From Albifimbria verrucaria (lineage: Eukaryota; Ascomycota; Sordariomycetes; Hypocreales; Stachybotryaceae), in the NCBI GenBank assembly GCA_020081605.1, contig JAHREC010000030.1, positions 310,001 to 374,000 on the forward strand: DNA of 64,000 bases, read 5' to 3'. Below, piece by piece: positions 47,805-59,199 of the stretch (position 1 is the stretch's first letter; every line of letters begins with the position of its first letter). The notes beneath the pieces are model-generated. The model was not told where the DNA came from. It saw nothing but the letters and a program-made list of their open reading frames with translations, and made no database searches. A program made the translations under genes and the position numbers.

Positions 47805-48397
47805 ATGTCTCAAACGGTTGGATTGGTACGATTGGGCCCTCCTGCGTCTTCCCCTTCGCAATGCTAACTGCTTCACCAGACACGACTCGCCTACTCTCGA
47901 GTATGGCACCAGGTCTCTGCCACCGAGCTCCATCCTACCCTGTCTACTCAGCCAGCCGTCACTCCCCTTCGCTTGGTCGCCTGGCGTCAAGAATCGCCGT
48001 TCTCCTGATGGGCAAGCACAAGCCCATCTTCGATCCCTCTACCGACTGCGGCGACTACGTCGTGGTGACCAACTGCGCGGCGCTGCACACCACCGGCCGC
48101 AAGAAGTGGCAGAAGACCTACTACCGACACAACACCCGTCCGGGTAGCCTGCGAGCCATCACCATGGACGCCCTGATGGAGAAGCACGGCGGCGCCGAGG
48201 TGCTGCGCAAGGCCGTCAGTGGCATGCTGCCCAAGAACAGACTCAGAGACAAGCGCCTGGCGCGACTTAAGGCCTTCGAGGGCGAGGCGCACCCGTACAA
48301 GCAGAACATAATACGATTTGGCGGCAGTGTCGTTGGCAAGGAGGGATGGGAGAAGGCGGTGCAGCAGATCAGGGACGCCGACAAGGAGAGGTTATAG
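47805..48397 (+). CDS. MRPL23: Mitochondrial ribosomal protein uL13m
   Basis: uL13-family protein of the mitochondrial large subunit, about 180 aa. Exon 1 encodes MSQTVGL (47805-47825). After an intron ending CACCAG (about 47879) comes TRLAYSRVWHQVSATE. After one slip near 47965 come SLGRLASRIAVLLMGKHKPI, DCGDYVVVTNCAALHTTGRK and KWQKTYYRHNTRPGSLRAIT, the uL13 signature, then GMLPKNRLRDKRLARLKAFE. Ends at TAG 48397. It lies head-to-head with CCS1, giving a short bidirectional promoter. Confidence 0.92.
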
Positions 48398-48722
48398 AAT
48401 AGGGGCATGGGCAGACATGGCGACGGTTTGAAAAACGTGTACTATTTGTAAATTATGTAGCATGGGCAAGTAACCTATACCAACGAATGGGCATACTTTT
48501 TGTTTAGTCTCAACCTCGGTTTTCTTGGCCTAGGATCTCACTGTCCTGCGTTTCTGACTACAGATCAAGATAACCACAAACTCGAAGAACCAAGTAATGA
48601 CTGCTAACATCGTCTATTCAAAATGGGTGAACTACTGATATCGAAATAAACCTGGCCAACCAGGCAAGCAAGCCTAACCCAAACGCCACGTCTAAATCCA
48701 CATTCTACTCTGCAGTAACTAT
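48398..48722. other. Convergent intergenic region
   Basis: 3' flanks of the uL13m gene and uricase. Nothing recognised. Confidence 0.5.
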
Positions 48723-49698
48723 TCATGAACGGGAAACCTCGCACTTGATCAGTCCGTTGGGACCAGATTGAGGAACGTATACCTCAGCATCCTTGCCGGT
48801 GTTCTTCAGATCCTTGTGCCAGCTCAAATCTGGATTGATGGTCAGTCTTTGAAAGGTGATGAAGTGCGGTGTGTACTTACCAAGCTCGAAGTAGTGCTTG
48901 TTAGGAGCTCGTAGATGACGCTGGACACGTCGGGGACAGCGTCGAGGATGTTCTCGCACATCTTGTACATGGTGTTTTGCACGCTGGCGCTCTCGTCCTC
49001 GGCGAACAGCTTGAGGGTGATGTTACGGGCGTCTTCCCAGGCCTTGTCGAATTTGGATTCCGAGGCCTCGACGTCCTTGAGTGTGGGAAAGGTGCTCCAC
49101 TTCCAGGTCGCATCAACATCGGTGGACAGAATGCGGTCCCAAGTCTCGCGCAGGGTGGTGTACTCGTCCCTGACGAAGCCGTGGAAGGCAGACCCGGTGC
49201 TCTTGAGGACGGTCAGGCCAGCAATAGAGCTGGCCACGGAGATGCCATCCTTGCGGCTGACGCGTACCTCGACGTTGCGGGTCTCCTCGCCGTCCTTGAT
49301 GAAGCTGTGGGGTGCGGCTTGCCGTCAATGGCGAGGCGAGTCCAGCGGTGAGTGATGATGGAGACGTTGGCGGCGTGAATGTGAGAGTACTTCTCGATGA
49401 AGTGGCTGCCGAGGGTAGAGGCAAACAGCTCAGGTGGGGTGACGGGGTGCTCCTTGGCCTTGATGTAGATGGTGTTCTTGATGGAATCTGTGGCAACAAC
49501 AACACTGTTGTCGGCACGGGTGTAGGACGTCTCAATGTCGCCCTCGAGGAGACAGCAGACGGTCATCTCAGTGACGGTCTGGACGCCGGTGGCAGCATCG
49601 CGATGGACCTTGTAGACGCGGACATTGTCCTTGCCATAGCGGGCAGCGGAGACTCTAGGCATTGTGGTCTTTTGTCTTAGAGGAAGTTCCTGGGACAT
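48723..49698 (-). CDS. Urate oxidase (uricase)
   Basis: Cofactor-free oxidase of purine catabolism that converts urate to 5-hydroxyisourate, normally peroxisomal. Length about 305 aa. The first T-fold half has VSAARYGKDNVRVYKVHRD, TVCCLLEGDIETSYTRADN, VVATDSIKNTIYIKAKEHPV and HFIEKYSHIHAANVSIITHR. The second half has IAGLTVLKSTGSAFHGFVRD (uricase signature), EYTTLRETWDRILSTDVDAT and DLSWHKDLKNTGKDAEVYVP. An intron lies at about 48833-48881. One-base deletions occur near 49318 (KPHPHSF) and near 48903 (PNKHYFEL). The read C-terminus is CEVSRS, without an obvious SKL-type peroxisomal signal. MSQELPLRQKTTMPRVSAAR has a second ATG that may be the true start. Confidence 0.93.
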
Positions 49699-51611
49699 GT
49701 AGAGAGAGTGAGACCAGCTTATCTGGTGCCGTCGGGGATACGATGTGAGAGGAGAGGGGTGGCTTTGACGTCAATCCGAGCGCGGGGTATCAAGTCAGAC
49801 GAAAGATCAAGATGATCTCGGGATTTGGTTCTTGAAGAGGAAGACGGCCGGAGACTAGGGCTACTGTCGATGAGGAAACAGGAATGAAGCAGAGCTAGGA
49901 ATTGGGAGGGAGCATGAGCCGGCTCTTAGCATATATACGTTCACGAAGCGAAGCTCATGGGGCGGAGCTTTGTGGTGTCGCTACGATAAGCACCCACCCG
50001 AAATCCCCACCGGACAGCCATGGAGCATGGTATTCTTTACACCTAGTAGGGGGACGAGCAGCGTAGACCAAGGTATCGGTAACGTTATGGTATTGTTCGC
50101 ACTACCTTACTAGGTTGGCAGAGCTGTAGTAGCATCTCCGAGCTTGGCTTGCTTGGGCAGGGGTGGCTGGCCCCGGAGCCCACTGGCAACGAACGGCCGA
50201 ATCATGGCGCGACGCCGCCCGGAGCCCGCCGAATCCCAACACCGCGAGGGGCCGCGTGCCGATTTCGCCGCAGCAGCCCAGGCGAATGGGAGATGGGATT
50301 TTCTTTTCGGGCAATGCAATGCGATGCGGTGCGACGAGTGCAACGTGGTACAACGACGAGGTTGCTATTTTCAGTGCGCGTGTGGCTATGGGGAGGGTGG
50401 TATATAGATCACCGTCTACCCATCCATCGTCGTCCTACCCCAGGTACGGCACCGTGCGCGTGCTCCTCACCTGCCGCAGGCCCAACCCAACCACTCACAC
50501 ACATTTGAGACTTGGTGGCTTGTCGTCCTGCGTGGCTTTCTGGTATTGACCAGTTGGCGGGAGCCGCAAGATCCTGCAGCGGTGCCGGGGCAAACCTCGT
50601 CAGGAACAGGGCTGACATGGAGTCTGCAAGCCATCTTGGTTTCTGGCATCATTGCCGCCCATGTGAGGGACTTGGTCCTATGAGAGGGCTTTCTTTATCA
50701 TGGCTACGTGTAAGTCCCAAATGTGCGCATGAGGCACGCACAACGTATCAACAATGCTAGCTATTGCAATGAGGGATAATCATAATCATAATAAACAAAA
50801 ACCAAACGAAAAACAACAACGACAGTCAAGACAAGACGAAGCGAAATAGATCATGCTAATAATTATAATTTTCTCCGAGAAAGTCTCCTCATCTTGACAT
50901 GATGCTCATCCTCTACGCGCGCAAACTGGGGCGTCTTCGCATTGGGTTAGCATGTAGCTATAGGGTGAGCCACTGAGCGGGGTGGAGTCTCAGCCCGTGC
51001 CTGTCTGTACCTGAGCGAGCCTACCTCACTGTGAGGTATGCTTGCTTGCTATGCTGTGCTGTGCCTTGCCTTACCTTACCTTACCTCACCTGCTGCCCTG
51101 TGCATCCCTGTCGCCAAACGCGGGCTTACCTGGACTTCCCTTGCTTTGCCTTGGCTTGCGCCTCAGACCCAACACCACCATATCGAGATACCGCGATAAG
51201 CTTCATACCCACCGTAGAGCCTGGGGCTTGGTCTTTTGAAGCCGCTTCGCATTGGGGTTTTTGTTTCTTCTTTTGCACGGCCATTGTCCTTTACCACTCG
51301 ACCACTCTCCTTTGGCCTTCCACCCGCCGTCGTCGTAACCACGAGCCACACATCATCACCTTCGACGACACTCCGCAGACGCTGCAACTCAGTTTGTCGA
51401 ACCTAGCAGCCGTGCTTCTTTCGCAAGCGACATCGTGTTCACGCCAACTCGTTATCCCAAAGCCTCACCAAATCCCACTTCCCAATCGAATGGGTCCTGG
51501 CCCGCGACCGACGACCAAGTATCCTCTCCGCACACCCTCATCAGCTAGCATACGGATGCACCAGAATATCTAAGGGCCCCCGTCCCAGCCGGTGGGCGGG
51601 CTACCATCGAA
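49699..51611. other. Divergent promoter region, no gene
   Basis: 1.9 kb between uricase (minus) and TSC11 (plus). A TATATA lies at 49934-49939. A short CTTACCTTACCTTAC run at 51066-51085 and C/T-rich sequence to 51560 look like the TSC11 leader. Overlapping frames are not protein-like. Confidence 0.5.
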
Positions 51612-54600
51612 ATGCTGGGCGCCTCTGCGACGTCGAGCTCCAAGAGCTTGGCCCCGTCAAATCAGGGCTCCACGCAGAACCTACAACCACAGCCTTCGGG
51701 CCGGCCCAGTCTTGATCGAGGAGGCAGCCAGAACCTACAGCCACAACCTTCAACGGGCAGACCCAGCCTTGACCGGGGAGGCAGGCCAAGTCTGGATCGA
51801 GATGGAAGCGGCTTGCAGGCCCCCAATGGCGGTGCCGCCCGGAATCTCTCCGCCTCGGCCGTGTCCTTTGCCCATCGCGGTGGCAGTTTCAACCCTAGCA
51901 TGGCTCCTGGCAGCTTCAGCTCCGAATTGCGCAGTCAAATGATGTCCAGTCGTGCTGGCAGCCGAGTCGACGTGGCCTCCATATACCCAAGCAGCGTCAT
52001 GGAGAAGAAGGACGACGAGGACACGGAAGCCATGGCCGAGCAGAACCTCGCGGCGCTAAAGGATAGGTTGAACAGGGAGCTCAAGATCAAGGAGGAAGCG
52101 AAAACATGCTGGAGGCGCTTAACTCTAAGAAGGCAAAGCAGGCCAAGGACCAGCGAATAAAGGTGGAGGCCGAGCTGAGCGCGAGCAACATGCGAATCAA
52201 GGACCTACGACAGAAGATTGCTGAGGCGCAACGTTCCAGGGTTGCAACTCCAAGCACGCCGACTAGGAATCGGAGCGAGAATCTGCTGCAGACGACCAGT
52301 ATTCGCTCCCCGCCGAGTGCGCCGCGCTCGGGCGCTGGATCAGATGTCGAGGAAACCACGGAGAGCCCAACGTTTGCGTTGGCAGAGCTACTACAAGCGC
52401 TCGAGGTCGAGGGATGATGCCCGAATACTACGTGAGTCGAGCGAACCAATTGGTCGATCTATTCAAGCGACACCCTACCCTCAAGTACGATTTGGTATGG
52501 TCTGTGTTCGGAATCCGCACGCAAATGATGCTTTTGAGTGAGAGCCGTGAGGTGGTGGCTGCAGGCTATCGAATGACGAGATATGCCATTTCAGATGTCG
52601 CGTCTCTGAAGAAGATCCGTTCTCTGAATACAGACTATCTAGTAATACGGTATGTGCCTCTGCTTGGCATATGAAATTCGGCGCTAACTTGACAGATCAT
52701 TAAACAACTACCGAAAAGCCGACGTGGAGCGAGAGCAAGCACTAAAGTTTGTGCGCGCCTTTCTTGATGTCAAGGATGGCGTACGGGAGATTTCACGAGC
52801 CGTTGTGCGTACGGTGGTGGCAGTGGCGGAGCATGGCGAGGATCGCCGACCCAACGTGCAAGTTTCTGAACAAGATGTCGATCGGTTGAGGCCGATCTGC
52901 ATAGAGACTCTCGCAGAAATCTTGGTGCGGGATCCGGGGTTGCTGGTGGCATCTGGTGGACTTGGCCCGCTCAGCGAGGCCCTTTCTGAAGGAACATACA
53001 AGGCATCCGAGAGTTTGACCTCTGCATATCTCTTTCTCCTGGACTCACCACGGAAGCGAAAGTACATACAGCCGGGTTACGGCCTGGACGTGCTTTTCAC
53101 GGTCTTCACAGATCATCTGCTCGCCAATGAGGCTCTGTTGAAGCAAAACTCAAAGGCAATTTCAACAGCCATGAAATCATGGTCCGGCTTGATGACACTC
53201 TGCATGTACGACTTTCGCTCCGTTCGGTCACTCGTTGCGAGTATGCATTTGCCAAACCCAAGCATTCGGGAAACAGTCCTAGACCTTCTCTTCTCTCTAT
53301 TACGGATCAAGCCTCCGGCCTGGGCGACTTCTTTCCTGGCAGGACGGAGACTGACGACTTATGGCCGGGTTGCCAATCTCAAATCAGCAAATGCAAAGGA
53401 TAAGGGAGCTGCGCTGTATCTGGAAGAAGATTCTGGAGAACAGAATTTCGTCGAGCACTACACGGCTTTATTGCTGGCAGTTTTCATTAAAGCTGGACTG
53501 TTGCCAAGTCTTATGCAGATTGCGCAAACTGAGGAAGATCCTATGCTGAAACGAAAGACGACGCTGCTCATCGGTGAGGTGCTCAAGCTGGCCAGCCGTC
53601 TGTTGCCTCCTTCATGGAGTGCCGAACTGCAATTGCTACCAGAGCTCTTCTCTGCGGCGGCACAGTTCAAGAACGACAACCATTGGGTTGCGTCTGGAAT
53701 TGTTTACCAGATTAGCAGCGTCAGTCGCACGTTATACCGCAGTGCGCCATCTGGCTCTTTATCAGGCACGCTGCCGTCTGCGAATAGCATGAATGATTTG
53801 ACCTCCTCGATGAGCATCACAAGGCGAATGCGTCTGTTGTATTTGACGATGCAACATTCCGCCAGCTTCTAATCGATTCTGGAGTTCTGAACAGCTCAAA
53901 CTACATCAAATGGAAGTGGGAGATTATCATGAAGATTATAGATGGGCCGCTTCAAACAGGGAAGCGGTTGGAAGAAGCGATCAAGGCCTCCAAGTTTATG
54001 AAGAGAATCATGAGCTTCTACCGACCTTTCAAATACAAGTTCACAGAGATCAAGAATACCAAGAACACGCAGAAGTACGTCAAAGTTGGATGTGCCTTGA
54101 TGCATTCGCTGCTCCAGTCACCAGAGGGCATCAAGTTTTTAGCGGATAGCAAGTTGCTTAGGCAGGTTGCGGAGTGTCTCGCACAATGTGATCCGGTAAG
54201 TTGCAATTACTCTCGGGGTCTTCCTAAACCAGGCTAACTAGGAATTAGACAAGCGGACTTACAGCGCAATACCCCATGTTTTCAAGGGATCGACTGACTG
54301 ACACTCTCTGTTGGGGTTACTTGCCCATGATAGGAGTGCTGAGCAGCGACCCCAAGGGACTGCTTCTGCTTGAGAGATGGAGGATGTTCAACATGATGTA
54401 CCACATCGTTGATTTCAAGCAACGGCCCGATCTGATTAAGCTGCTGCTATCGAACTTTGATTACAGCGTCCTAGGCCACCCTCGTGTGCTCTTGTCAAAG
54501 GCACTGACTGCTGGAACGAAGGACATTCGAATTCACGCAACAAACGCCCTACGCAAGTACGCCATTCATCCAATGTCCTCAAGGAATGGTCAAGGCGGTG

Positions 54601-55954
54601 TCAGCGACTCAAGTGGGCTATTCAGTTGCTCGTCACCCAGCTATACGACCCAGAAGTCGATGTTTGTGCGACGGCCGTCAAGATCTTGGAAAAAGCATGC
54701 AACAGAAAGACGTACTTGGAATACATTGTCGAATGCAGGCCCGCTCTGGACCACCTTGGAGAAATTGGCGCGCCTCTGCTACTTCGCTTCCTGTCCACAT
54801 CCATTGGATATCATTACCTGGACGGGCTGGATTACATCAGTAACGAGATGGACGATTGGTTCTTGGGCCGCAACGATACATACGTTGGTGTCATCGAAGC
54901 CAGCCTGTCAAAGGCTTTCTTTGGAGAAACGGACCAACCGACCAACCGAGTAGTTGGCCTTTTCGACGACGTGGAAGACGAAGACGATTTCCACGACAGC
55001 CATGTACCGCCACATTTCTATCGAGAGCTGACGCGGACTCAAGAGGGCTGCAGGCTACTCAGTGACAAGGGCCATTTTGAGGAGTTTGCGTCTACAATCC
55101 GCGATTTTGGGATGCAGTGTGACGACACCGAAATGATCACGAAAGTCAAGGGTTGTCTTTGGGCGGTTGGCAATGTAGGATCTATGGAACTGGGTGCGCC
55201 GTTCCTGGAGGCGAGCGACGTTGTCGAGCAGATTCTAAAAATTGCGGAATCGCACCAAGTAATGAGCTTGAGGGGCACAGCCTTCTTTGTTCTTGGACTG
55301 ATTTCCCGTTCCACACATGGTCTGGAAATACTGTCAGAGCACGGTTGGGATGCCAACACCACTCCCATGGGCAATTCGCTTGGTTTCTGTATCCCAGGTA
55401 ACCTGTCGAAGCTTTTCTCGCTGGCCCCATGGCGGCATGAAACTGCCGCTTCGGTCAAGCTCCTCAGCACGCAGCGAACGTGTCAAGAACCACCTCCAAG
55501 ACGGCCTACGCGTCCGCCTCTGGAGCCGTCCGAGATGCCGCCTGTGCTTAGTGAAGCGGACCTGAATGAGCGAATTCTTGAACTCATTGTCGATCTTGGA
55601 AACATGGTGCTGTACAAGAAGGCGTTGACAGAGCTTCAGAAGCTCAAACAGCGCAAGCCAAGCGCCTTCCGCAGCCAAGACTTCTTCAAGCAGGTTATGG
55701 CATTGATGGAATGGAATCATTACCGACTCGGTGTCCGTAGAATGGTCATCGATCTGTTTGAGAAGAACGTGATGCGACAGATCGTGTTCGGTGAGGAAGA
55801 AAGTGAGAGCAGTGAAGACGGGGGCGGGCAGATCGAGAATGAGAGCGGAGAGGTCAGCTCAGGTGATGATAGGACTGAGCGGCAAAGAAGCGTCAGCGAA
55901 CCGGCCGACGTGCCATCCAATCTGATGCCGGCACCGCTCAGAGTGAAGCGATGA
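51612..55954 (+). CDS. TSC11: TORC2 subunit Tsc11/Avo3 (Rictor homologue)
   Basis: Large helical-repeat scaffold of TOR complex 2, which controls actin, sphingolipid and AGC-kinase signalling at the plasma membrane. About 1,400 aa. The N-terminus is low-complexity with GRPSLDRGG-type repeats, followed by a coiled coil (about residues 140-230, AEQNLAALKDRLNRE). Rictor signatures are PEYYVSRANQLVDLFKRHP, YRKADVEREQALKFVRAFLD, WSGLMTLCMYDFRSVRSLVA, WGYLPMIGVLSSDPKGLLLL, PHFYRELTRTQEGCRLLSDK and KGCLWAVGNVGSMELGAPFL followed by RGTAFFVLGLISRSTHGLEI. Introns: 52650-52695 and 54196-54248. Slips near 52104 (A run), 52411 (G run), 53845 and 54565. The stop is TGA 55952-55954 after an acidic tail. Confidence 0.94.
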
Positions 55955-56658
55955 TAGCCAGTATCATGGATGGGAGGGGTATGTTGTCAAAAGCTCACAC
56001 CAACACATCTCGGAGGACGATATAGTCTGACATTAGCCATGTAAGCAACACGTACAGCGTGTAAGAAAACCATATTTATTGGGTTCGCGGTCCAGTTGAG
56101 GTAAATCAGCTGTGCCATGTATATAAGAGAGGAATGGACATGGAGCGACGACGATTGGTTACGGATCGGCTTGGAAGCGTGGAGTCACCGGGGGAACGAG
56201 GCGCATGGCAGGTCAGGCGGGCGAAGACGGTAGAATTTCGCCCAAGTATTAGCTATGGCAGAATATCTGCAGGCGTTTGGCTAGGAAAATACAAGTGTTA
56301 TAGTTGTTTGTGACGATCCATGAATGATGGATGAGTGGGGGCGGTGTTGAGGTCTACCAGGATCGAATACGTCCGTGCAAACAGCTTATTGTGAAAGAAC
56401 TACACCATGTAAATCGACTGCACAGCATGCAATAAGTGATATGCAATTGTGCTGCAGTTCCGTTACACGGCTGAAGCGAGCGTTTGGATGACGTGAACAA
56501 GATGGTTTACCAAGAGCCGCCCCACCCGCGCCGAGTGAGGTGTATATTGGCAAAGCCACAGCACCTGTGACTAATCTCAACGGTGTAAGTTCGCCGACAA
56601 ACAACAACAGAGCATCTACCAGTGTCCATTGCTTCCAAGAGGCCAGACGCGGGACATC
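55955..56658. other. Intergenic between TSC11 and THI20
   Basis: No gene recognised. I looked for the conserved TPP-riboswitch blocks (CUGAGA and the P4-P5 motif) upstream of the thiamine gene and did not find them. Confidence 0.5.
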
Positions 56659-58954
56659 ATGGTGCAGGGAAGAGTGCTGGTCATTGCCGGCTCCGACAGC
56701 TCTGGCGGAGCGTAAGTCGACACTGTTTCGTGCACTGGAGCTGCGCTGCTGCATCTGCAGTATTTTCACGACAGCTTTTATGGCTGTGATTTCTCAGAGA
56801 GTCAATGCTGACTTAGTGTATCTAGTGGGCTTGAGGCTGATCAAAGGTCATTGCCGCGCACGGCTGCTATGCCATGACGGCGACGACGGCGCTGACGGCG
56901 CAGAATACGCGTGGCGTGAGGAATATCCATGTGGTGCCGGCGGCGTTTGTGAGGAGCAGATTGATGCGTGCATTGAGGATATTGGTGTTGATGTGGTCAA
57001 GACTGGTGAGTTTGATCCTGATTTCCTGGCGGGTGGTTTGTGAGTGAGGAAGTTGAATGATGAGAGATGTGGATGAGTCGTGTCGGATGCTCACATTTTA
57101 TAGGAATGCTGGCTGCGGCGGATACAATCGAGATGATATCCAAAGTCGTCCAAGACCACAAGATCCCCATCCTTGTCATCGACCCGGTACGCACGCTCTC
57201 CCATGCTTACCATCTTCCTCGCTGACTCTCAGTCAAGGTCATGGCATCAACCTCCGGCGCGCAGCTTCTCCCCAGGAAGCCATCCGCCAGCTCACCCAGC
57301 ATCTCCTCCCACACACCACCGTCCTCACGCCCAACATCCCGGAAGCCAAGCTGCTCCTCTCGCAGGACGGCGGCGTCGCCCGGACATCACCTGCGTCGCG
57401 GACCTCGAAGCCACGGCGCGCAGGATCCAGGCCATGGGCCCGGCGTGGGTGCTCGTCAAGGGCGGGCATCTGCCGTTCACACAGGACCTGGTCGTCGCTG
57501 AGGCGCCGGAGCAGCGGAAGCTGGTCGTAGATGTGCTGGTCGGACCCGGGGATGAGAAGCTGGTGGTTCAGAGCCCATGGCAGGAGAGCAAGAGCACGCA
57601 TGGAACAGGTTGCTCTTTGGCTTGTGAGTTGCCTGCCTTGGTCCTTCATGCAACATACTTTTCGTTTATTCCATGCCACTCGATTACGTGTTAGCTGATC
57701 ATTGTTGCAGCCGCCATTGCCTCCAACATAGCAAAGGGCTTTAGCATCCCCGAAGCAGTTCGCTCAGGATGCCGCTACATCGAAGCAGGCATCCGCACGG
57801 CACCGAAGTTGGGCAGCGGCCACGGTCCATTGAACCACTTCCACTCGACTTACTCGCTCCCTTACACTCGGTAACCGCACCCAATGCACAAGAATCTGGC
57901 CGAAATCACTGACATGCCGATGCAGCGGCTACTTCCTCGAATACCTCCTGAACCGGCCAGACGTCAAGGAGGTGTGGAAGCAGTTCGTCCACCACCCTTT
58001 CGTCATGGCCCTCGGAAACGGCTCCCTGCCGCAAGAGTCGTTCAAGGGATACATGGTCCAGGACTACCTCTTCCTAGTGAGTCGCACGGCCGCCTCTGCG
58101 CTTCCGGCTCGGCGTTAACAGCCTTCTAGATTCACTTCGCGCGGGCTAATTCCTGGCGGGATACAAGACCAACGACGTCGAGAAGATCACAAGAGTAATC
58201 AACCTCCCGCAGGCCCTCTATGCATTGGCACTAACACCGTGAGCTAAGTCGCACGAGATCGTCGGTCATATTATGCAGGAGACCCAGCTTCACATCAAGT
58301 ACTGCGAGACCTTCAACATCCCACTCTCCGAGCTGCAAAACACCGAAGAGCTCCAAGGTACGTCCCCCTTCCCTCTCCATTAACACAGGGAAGATGCCCG
58401 ACACTGACCTCCTGCCCCTGATGACAGCTTGCACGGCGTATACGCGCTACGTCCTGGATGTCGGCCAAAGCCAAGACTGGCTCGCCCTTCAGGTCGCCTT
58501 GGCACCGTGCCTTCTCGGCTACGGCGCCGTCGCACAGATGCTCCGTGACCACGCTGAGACCAAGCGCGACGGCAACCCGTACTGGTCATGGATCGAGGCC
58601 TATATTTCAGACGAATACGCAGCGGGCGTGGATCTCTTGAACGGTTCGTCCTCCCCTAAAACCTCCCTCGCAATCTACCTAGGAAGAGCTTTACTGACGC
58701 GGCAACCTTGTCGGCTCCTCCACATAACAGACCTGCTAGAGAAGCACATGCCGCAACAGTCGCCGAGTCGCATAGACGAGCTAGTCCAGGTCTTCATACA
58801 TGCTACCCGGGTAAGCTCTCTCGCGGGACAAAGCCCGCATTGCTCCGTCCGAAACCCACACTCGCTAACATGTCCGTAGATGGAGATTGGTTTCTGGGAG
58901 ATGTTTCCTACAAGTAGCAAGGGTCCGCGAAAGCACGCTAAGCGTGCGTGGTGA
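56659..58954 (+). CDS. THI20: Bifunctional HMP/HMP-P kinase and thiaminase II (TenA), Thi20-like
   Basis: Thiamine biosynthesis and salvage enzyme. The N-terminal ThiD domain phosphorylates hydroxymethylpyrimidine: RVLVIAGSDSSGGAGLEADQ, AMTATTALTAQNTRGVRNIH, PHTTVLTPNIPEAKLLL and GPAWVLVKGGHLPFT, then KSTHGTGCSLAS with the anion-hole GTGC motif. The C-terminal TenA domain has FVHHPFVMALGNGSLPQESF, GYMVQDYLFL, CLLGYGAVAQMLRDHAETKR and PYWSWIEAYISDEYAAGV. It ends RKHAKRAW at TGA 58952-58954. About 510-530 aa, comparable to yeast Thi20. At least six introns, the first at about 56709-56825. Slips near 56846 (DQKVIAAHG), 56955 (VRKQID), 57240 and 57375 are one-base losses. Confidence 0.9.
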
Positions 58955-59199
58955 AACAATCATCACATGAAACGTTCGTCGTAACACGGCACATCGAGCC
59001 GCAGGGGGAAGAGGGCTCTTTGGAGCCGTCCGAGCCGGGATGAAAAACAACAGAGACTGATGGCGAGCATGGACAGACGTCTTGGCAGCATCGTGTGCAG
59101 GTCTAAATGGTATTCCAGATTACTGGTCTTACAGAGCTCTATACAGAAGAATGAATCTGTTTACAGATGTGTTTTTTACATTTTTTCGTTTCCGAATTT

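Noticed and set aside
51612..55954. Programmed frameshifting in TSC11
   Set aside because: Four slips at unrelated short homopolymers, matching the window-wide error pattern, are better explained by sequencing or assembly errors.
55955..56658. TPP riboswitch controlling THI20
   Set aside because: The conserved thi-box blocks were not found upstream or in the first intron.
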